Below, one piece after another: positions 4,881 through 7,419 of a stretch of DNA of 7,419 nucleotides; position 1 is the stretch's first letter; every line of letters starts with the position of its first letter. Source of the stretch: Lachnospiraceae bacterium. Lineage in GTDB: Bacteria; Bacillota; Clostridia; Lachnospirales; Anaerotignaceae. The notes beneath the pieces were generated by a model, which was given only the letters and a program-made list of their open reading frames with translations, did no database searches and was not told the origin of the DNA. The position numbers and the translations under genes are program-made. The stretch is taken from NCBI GenBank assembly GCA_028695945.1, contig JAQVIB010000102.1, forward strand, positions 1-7,419. Direction: 5' to 3'.

Positions 4881-5969
4881 ATGTATATTGATAATCTGCT
4901 TCTTGCAGATTTTAGAAATATTGCAATGGCTGAAATTAAACTGAATAACGGCATAAATATATTGTATGGTGACAATGCACAGGGAAAAACTAACATTTTA
5001 GAGTCTGTGTATATTTGTGCAACGGGTAGAAGTCATCGCACAAAAATAGACGGACAGCTTATAAATTTTGGTAAGCGTGAGGCTCATATTAAGGCTTTTA
5101 TTGTACGTGATAAGCGTACAGATAGAATTGACGTTCATCTTAAAAAAGATGAAAAAAAAGGTATTGCTGTAAATGGTGTTCCAATACGCAAAAGCGGAGA
5201 TTTGTTTGGGACACTGCATACAGTAATGTTTTCGCCTGAGGATTTACAGCTAATTAAAAATGCACCAAGTGAAAGACGTCGTTTTATTGATATGGAATTA
5301 TGTCAACTTAGTAATGTTTATTATTACGATTTACAGCAGTATTATAAAGTACTTAAACAAAGAAATAATCTTTTAAAGCGAATACAAAAAAATATAAAAT
5401 TGAAGGATACTCTTTTTGTGTGGGATTCACAAATGTGCCAGTATGGAATGCGTGTTATAGATAGCAGAGGAGCCTTTGTAGAAAGGATTAGCACTATTTC
5501 ATCAAAAATTCACAGTTGTATAACAGAGGAAAATGAAGAACTTGTAATAGAGTATAAACCTAATGTGTTAAGTTGCGATTTTGCAGAAAAATTAGCTTCT
5601 TCAATTGAAAAAGATATAATGTATGGCAGTACAACTTTTGGGCCCCACAAGGATGATATAATATTTTATGTTAACCAAAATGATGTTAAGATTTTTGGCT
5701 CTCAAGGTCAGCAAAGAACGGCGGCATTGTCTGCTAAATTGGCTGAAATTGAGATTATAAAAACCGAAACAGGACAAACACCGGTATTGCTTTTAGACGA
5801 CGTATTAAGCGAATTGGACGAAAGACGGCAGTATTATTTATTGGATAGTATCCGTGACACGCAGACAATTATAACCTGCACAGGCATAGAAGACAGCATA
5901 AAAAGATATACAGAAAAAGCTTCTATTTTCAACATTAAAAACGGTATAGTAGATATGAGACACACTTAA
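4881..5969 (+). CDS. recF: DNA replication and repair protein RecF
   Basis: RecF is an SMC-like ATPase that binds gapped DNA and, with RecO and RecR, loads RecA at stalled forks and gaps. The 362-residue protein matches the usual length of about 360-375. Visible elements are the N-terminal FRNI segment (11-14), Walker A G30-DNAQGKT-37, the FSPEDLQLIKNAPSERRRF segment (117-135), the conserved TFGPHKDD (252-259), the ABC signature around SQGQQRT (274-280), and Walker B LLLDDVLSELD (303-313). I chose the ATG at 4881. GGAGGG (4870-4875) lies five bases upstream, while an upstream in-frame TTG at 4863 would place that site inside the gene. It is last in the dnaN–yaaA–recF unit, with a strong terminator 26 bases after the stop. 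Confidence 0.97.
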   Translation: MYIDNLLLADFRNIAMAEIKLNNGINILYGDNAQGKTNILESVYICATGRSHRTKIDGQLINFGKREAHIKAFIVRDKRTDRIDVHLKKDEKKGIAVNGVPIRKSGDLFGTLHTVMFSPEDLQLIKNAPSERRRFIDMELCQLSNVYYYDLQQYYKVLKQRNNLLKRIQKNIKLKDTLFVWDSQMCQYGMRVIDSRGAFVERISTISSKIHSCITEENEELVIEYKPNVLSCDFAEKLASSIEKDIMYGSTTFGPHKDDIIFYVNQNDVKIFGSQGQQRTAALSAKLAEIEIIKTETGQTPVLLLDDVLSELDERRQYYLLDSIRDTQTIITCTGIEDSIKRYTEKASIFNIKNGIVDMRHT

Positions 5970-5995
5970 TTAGCGTGCATCAGACTGTCGAAAAA

Positions 5996-6019
5996 GTCCA
6001 GCAAAAGCTGGACCTTTTT
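5996..6019 (+). terminator. Rho-independent terminator of the dnaN–yaaA–recF operon
   Basis: GTCCAGC (5996-6002), loop AAAA (6003-6006) and GCTGGAC (6007-6013) form a seven-pair stem followed by CTTTTT. A-rich sequence precedes the stem, so the hairpin may also work in the reverse direction. It closes the replication operon at 5996-6019 and separates recF from the accessory region. Confidence 0.85.
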
Positions 6020-6053
6020 ATTTATCTATGAGTTAATATAACAGTGTGATAAA

Positions 6054-6423
6054 ATGATTGAAAGAGCAGAAGATAGAAGAAAAAATATATAAATAGTTGA
6101 CTTAGAAGGGCTTGTACCACAAGACCACCTTCTTGGAAAAATAGATACTGTGGTGGATTTTACACACATATATGACCTTGTTAAAGAGTTATATTGTAAT
6201 GACAATGGCAGACCAGCCGTTGACCCAGATATTGGGCTTATTCACAAAGGGGGCATAAGGTAGTAATGGCATATGCTGCACATACAAGATGCGATAAAAA
6301 CAACTTTATCCTGTCGGTTGAAGTAACCGCAGGAAATGTTCATGACAGCATTGCTTTTGATAAATGTATGAAAAAACAATAGAAAAGATTCAAGAAAATC
6401 AAAATGGTACAAATGTAAAATAA
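6054..6423 (+). pseudogene. Decayed IS1182-type transposase fragment
   Basis: Conceptual translation gives an N-terminal transposase piece, VDLEGLVPQDHLLGKID then VKELYCNDNGRPAVDP, typical of IS1182-family (IS4-like DDE) transposases. It jumps straight to a central piece, GLIHKGG then AYAAHTRCDKNNFILSVEV, and TAGNVHDSIAFDK. An internal stretch between RPAVDP and DIGLIHKGG seems deleted. TAA at 6090-6092 interrupts codon 13, probably once GAA. One base is missing near 6254-6255: restoring C gives GGHKVVMAYAAHT. A second base is missing near 6365, after which YEKTIEKIQENQ continues to TAA at 6421. The C-terminal half with the catalytic glutamate is absent. It cannot encode an active enzyme. Element ends were not defined. 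Family naming is from memory of the sequence pattern. Confidence 0.8.
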
Positions 6424-6603
6424 TGTAGATAGTTTTTTTGATCTAAAATATGGAATATATTGACAATATATATATATACGTATTATGATTATTTCAGAAG
6501 AAATGTCAATTTCATTGAAGGCCTTCTGAAATCTTGTACGGTTCTTCTGGTATAATGCAAAAAGTACGTTAGTGAAATGTTATAAATTAAGGAGGACTAA
6601 ATT
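6424..6603 (+). promoter_or_regulatory. Promoter/operator region of the secreted-protein gene
   Basis: Two candidate promoters are visible. One is TTGACA (6460-6465), 18 bases, TATGAT (6484-6489), with an ATATAT tract in the spacer. The other is an extended -10, TGGTATAAT (6548-6556), without a good -35. Between them is a 10-bp perfect inverted repeat, ATTTCAGAAG (6491-6500) and CTTCTGAAAT (6523-6532), with a 22-base middle. CTTCTG recurs at 6544-6549, 21 bases after the right arm's copy and touching the extended -10. It could be an operator or, from the upstream promoter, a leader hairpin. Confidence 0.5.
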
Positions 6604-7404
6604 ATGTATAAAAAGTTTTTATCAGTAACATTGGCATTTACAATGACGCTAAGCATGGGTATTTCTACATATGCTGCAGATACTTCCATTAATCAGGCAA
6701 CAATCGAGCAGGCAACTATTGTTGTTGACAATTGTGACGAAAGAATTGCTACATGTGATGATGTAGTAGCCACATATGACAAAAAGAATAATGTTATGTA
6801 TGTAAATGACGGCATTAACAGTTTTTCATATTCTCTTGATGGTCAAGAGAATAATTTATTAACGTCAAAAAGAAGTACTGCAAAAAGAAATACTGTAATT
6901 AAGTCTGAAGCTGTAGCGCTTCACAGCTATGAATGGGTCAGAACTACGTCAGGCGATTATTATTGGGGAGTAGATATACCTTAATATTCCATTAATCCTA
7001 ATAACTGGTGCGGATGGATTTCGGTGTGGGATAATGGTAGTGAAGAAGGAGAGTTAGCAGAAGAATTTGCAGATTATATTGATGATGCACAGGATGATGA
7101 ACATACATTAGCTGTATATGGTGGAGCAACATTGGTGGCAGCAGTTGTTGGAATAGCTACAAAAAATCCTGTGTGGAGTGATTCTTCGTTTAAGGCGGTA
7201 TGCTTAGCAGCTGGTGTTGTTGTGTCATATGGTCTCTTAGATGCAGGATCAAGTTACTTCAATAATCTTGATAACGCAAGAGAAAACTATTTTAAATTAG
7301 AGAGGTTGTTGGATGATATGAAAAAGTATGAATATAAGGTTGTACTACACTCAGCTAAATTAGGATTTGATTTTGAAAGAAAATGCAAGGAGCTTGAAAA
7401 ATAG
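6604..7404 (+). pseudogene. Secreted protein, possibly bacteriocin-like, interrupted by an in-frame TAA
   Basis: The frame runs from ATG 6604 to TAG 7404 (267 codons including the final stop) with one stop, TAA, at codon 127 (6982-6984). AAGGAGG (6589-6595) lies eight bases before the ATG. Residues 1-24 form a signal peptide: KK, a hydrophobic core, and likely cleavage after A24 or A25. A polar mature part follows with YEWVRTTSGDYYWGVDIP just before the stop. Beyond the stop come NWCGWISVW, an acidic segment, and two small-residue hydrophobic stretches (AVYGGATLVAAVVGIAT and AVCLAAGVVVSYGLL). A charged helical tail ends the protein. Layout resembles geobacillin-26-like precursors, but this is a tentative recollection. 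The second half has a GTG at 7024 without a convincing Shine-Dalgarno, so a secreted 126-residue truncated product is most likely. A sequencing error remains possible. Confidence 0.65.
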
Positions 7405-7419
7405 TGGAATGAACTAGGC

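Noticed and set aside
6466..6479. ATATAT tract as a microsatellite of interest
   Set aside because: It is short and fits the spacer of a TTGACA/TATGAT promoter in AT-rich DNA.
6982..6984. Recoding of the TAA as an amino acid
   Set aside because: Known selenocysteine and pyrrolysine recoding use TGA and TAG, not TAA, and no recoding structure was seen nearby.
7024..7404. Independent gene starting at GTG 7024
   Set aside because: No convincing Shine-Dalgarno precedes it, and it is in the same frame as the upstream secreted-protein sequence; an interrupted single gene fits better.
1..7419. CRISPR array, tRNA or rRNA gene
   Set aside because: No regularly spaced identical repeats, cloverleaf pattern or rRNA-like segment was seen on either strand.

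Overview
The window is a replication-origin region of a low-GC Gram-positive chromosome. The gene order rpmH–rnpA facing left and dnaA, dnaN, an S4-domain yaaA and recF facing right is the classic Firmicutes oriC layout. The wording of RnpA, DnaA and L34 looks most like Clostridia, probably Lachnospiraceae or a relative. That placement is from memory of the families, not from a search.

Left part (1-741, minus strand): rpmH (ribosomal protein L34) has a textbook promoter and Shine-Dalgarno. A small rho-independent hairpin separates it from rnpA (protein subunit of RNase P), which probably starts at GTG rather than at the ATG two codons upstream. The left edge holds a Shine-Dalgarno for a further minus-strand gene outside the window, expected to be yidD.

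Origin and dnaA (742-3482): the gene-free stretch 742-1275 holds the rpmH promoter, a candidate dnaA promoter and a DnaA-box cluster built on a 13-bp perfect inverted repeat around a consensus box. dnaA is intact, with all AAA+ motifs and the DNA-binding signature. The dnaA–dnaN gap is unusually long (875 nt). It holds several stem-loops, two divergent copies of a two-hairpin repeat, a small hydrophobic protein gene (2809-3069), a second DnaA-box cluster, and a DnaA-trio-like repeat followed by AT-rich DNA. That last combination is probably the unwinding site. The origin is thus bipartite around dnaA, as in Bacillus.

Replication/repair operon (3483-6019): dnaN (sliding clamp), yaaA and recF follow closely and end at a strong terminator. 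DnaA opens the origin, DnaN tethers the polymerase, and RecF loads RecA at gaps. The genes commonly found next (remB/yaaB, gyrB, gyrA) are not in the window.

Accessory part (6020-7419): this holds a decayed IS1182-type transposase fragment with an internal deletion, one nonsense mutation and two one-base frameshifts. After it comes a regulated-looking promoter region with a 10-bp inverted repeat. Last is a gene for a secreted protein whose frame is broken by a single TAA. The secreted protein resembles geobacillin-26-like bacteriocin precursors in layout only, and this identification is tentative. No tRNA, rRNA or CRISPR array was seen.
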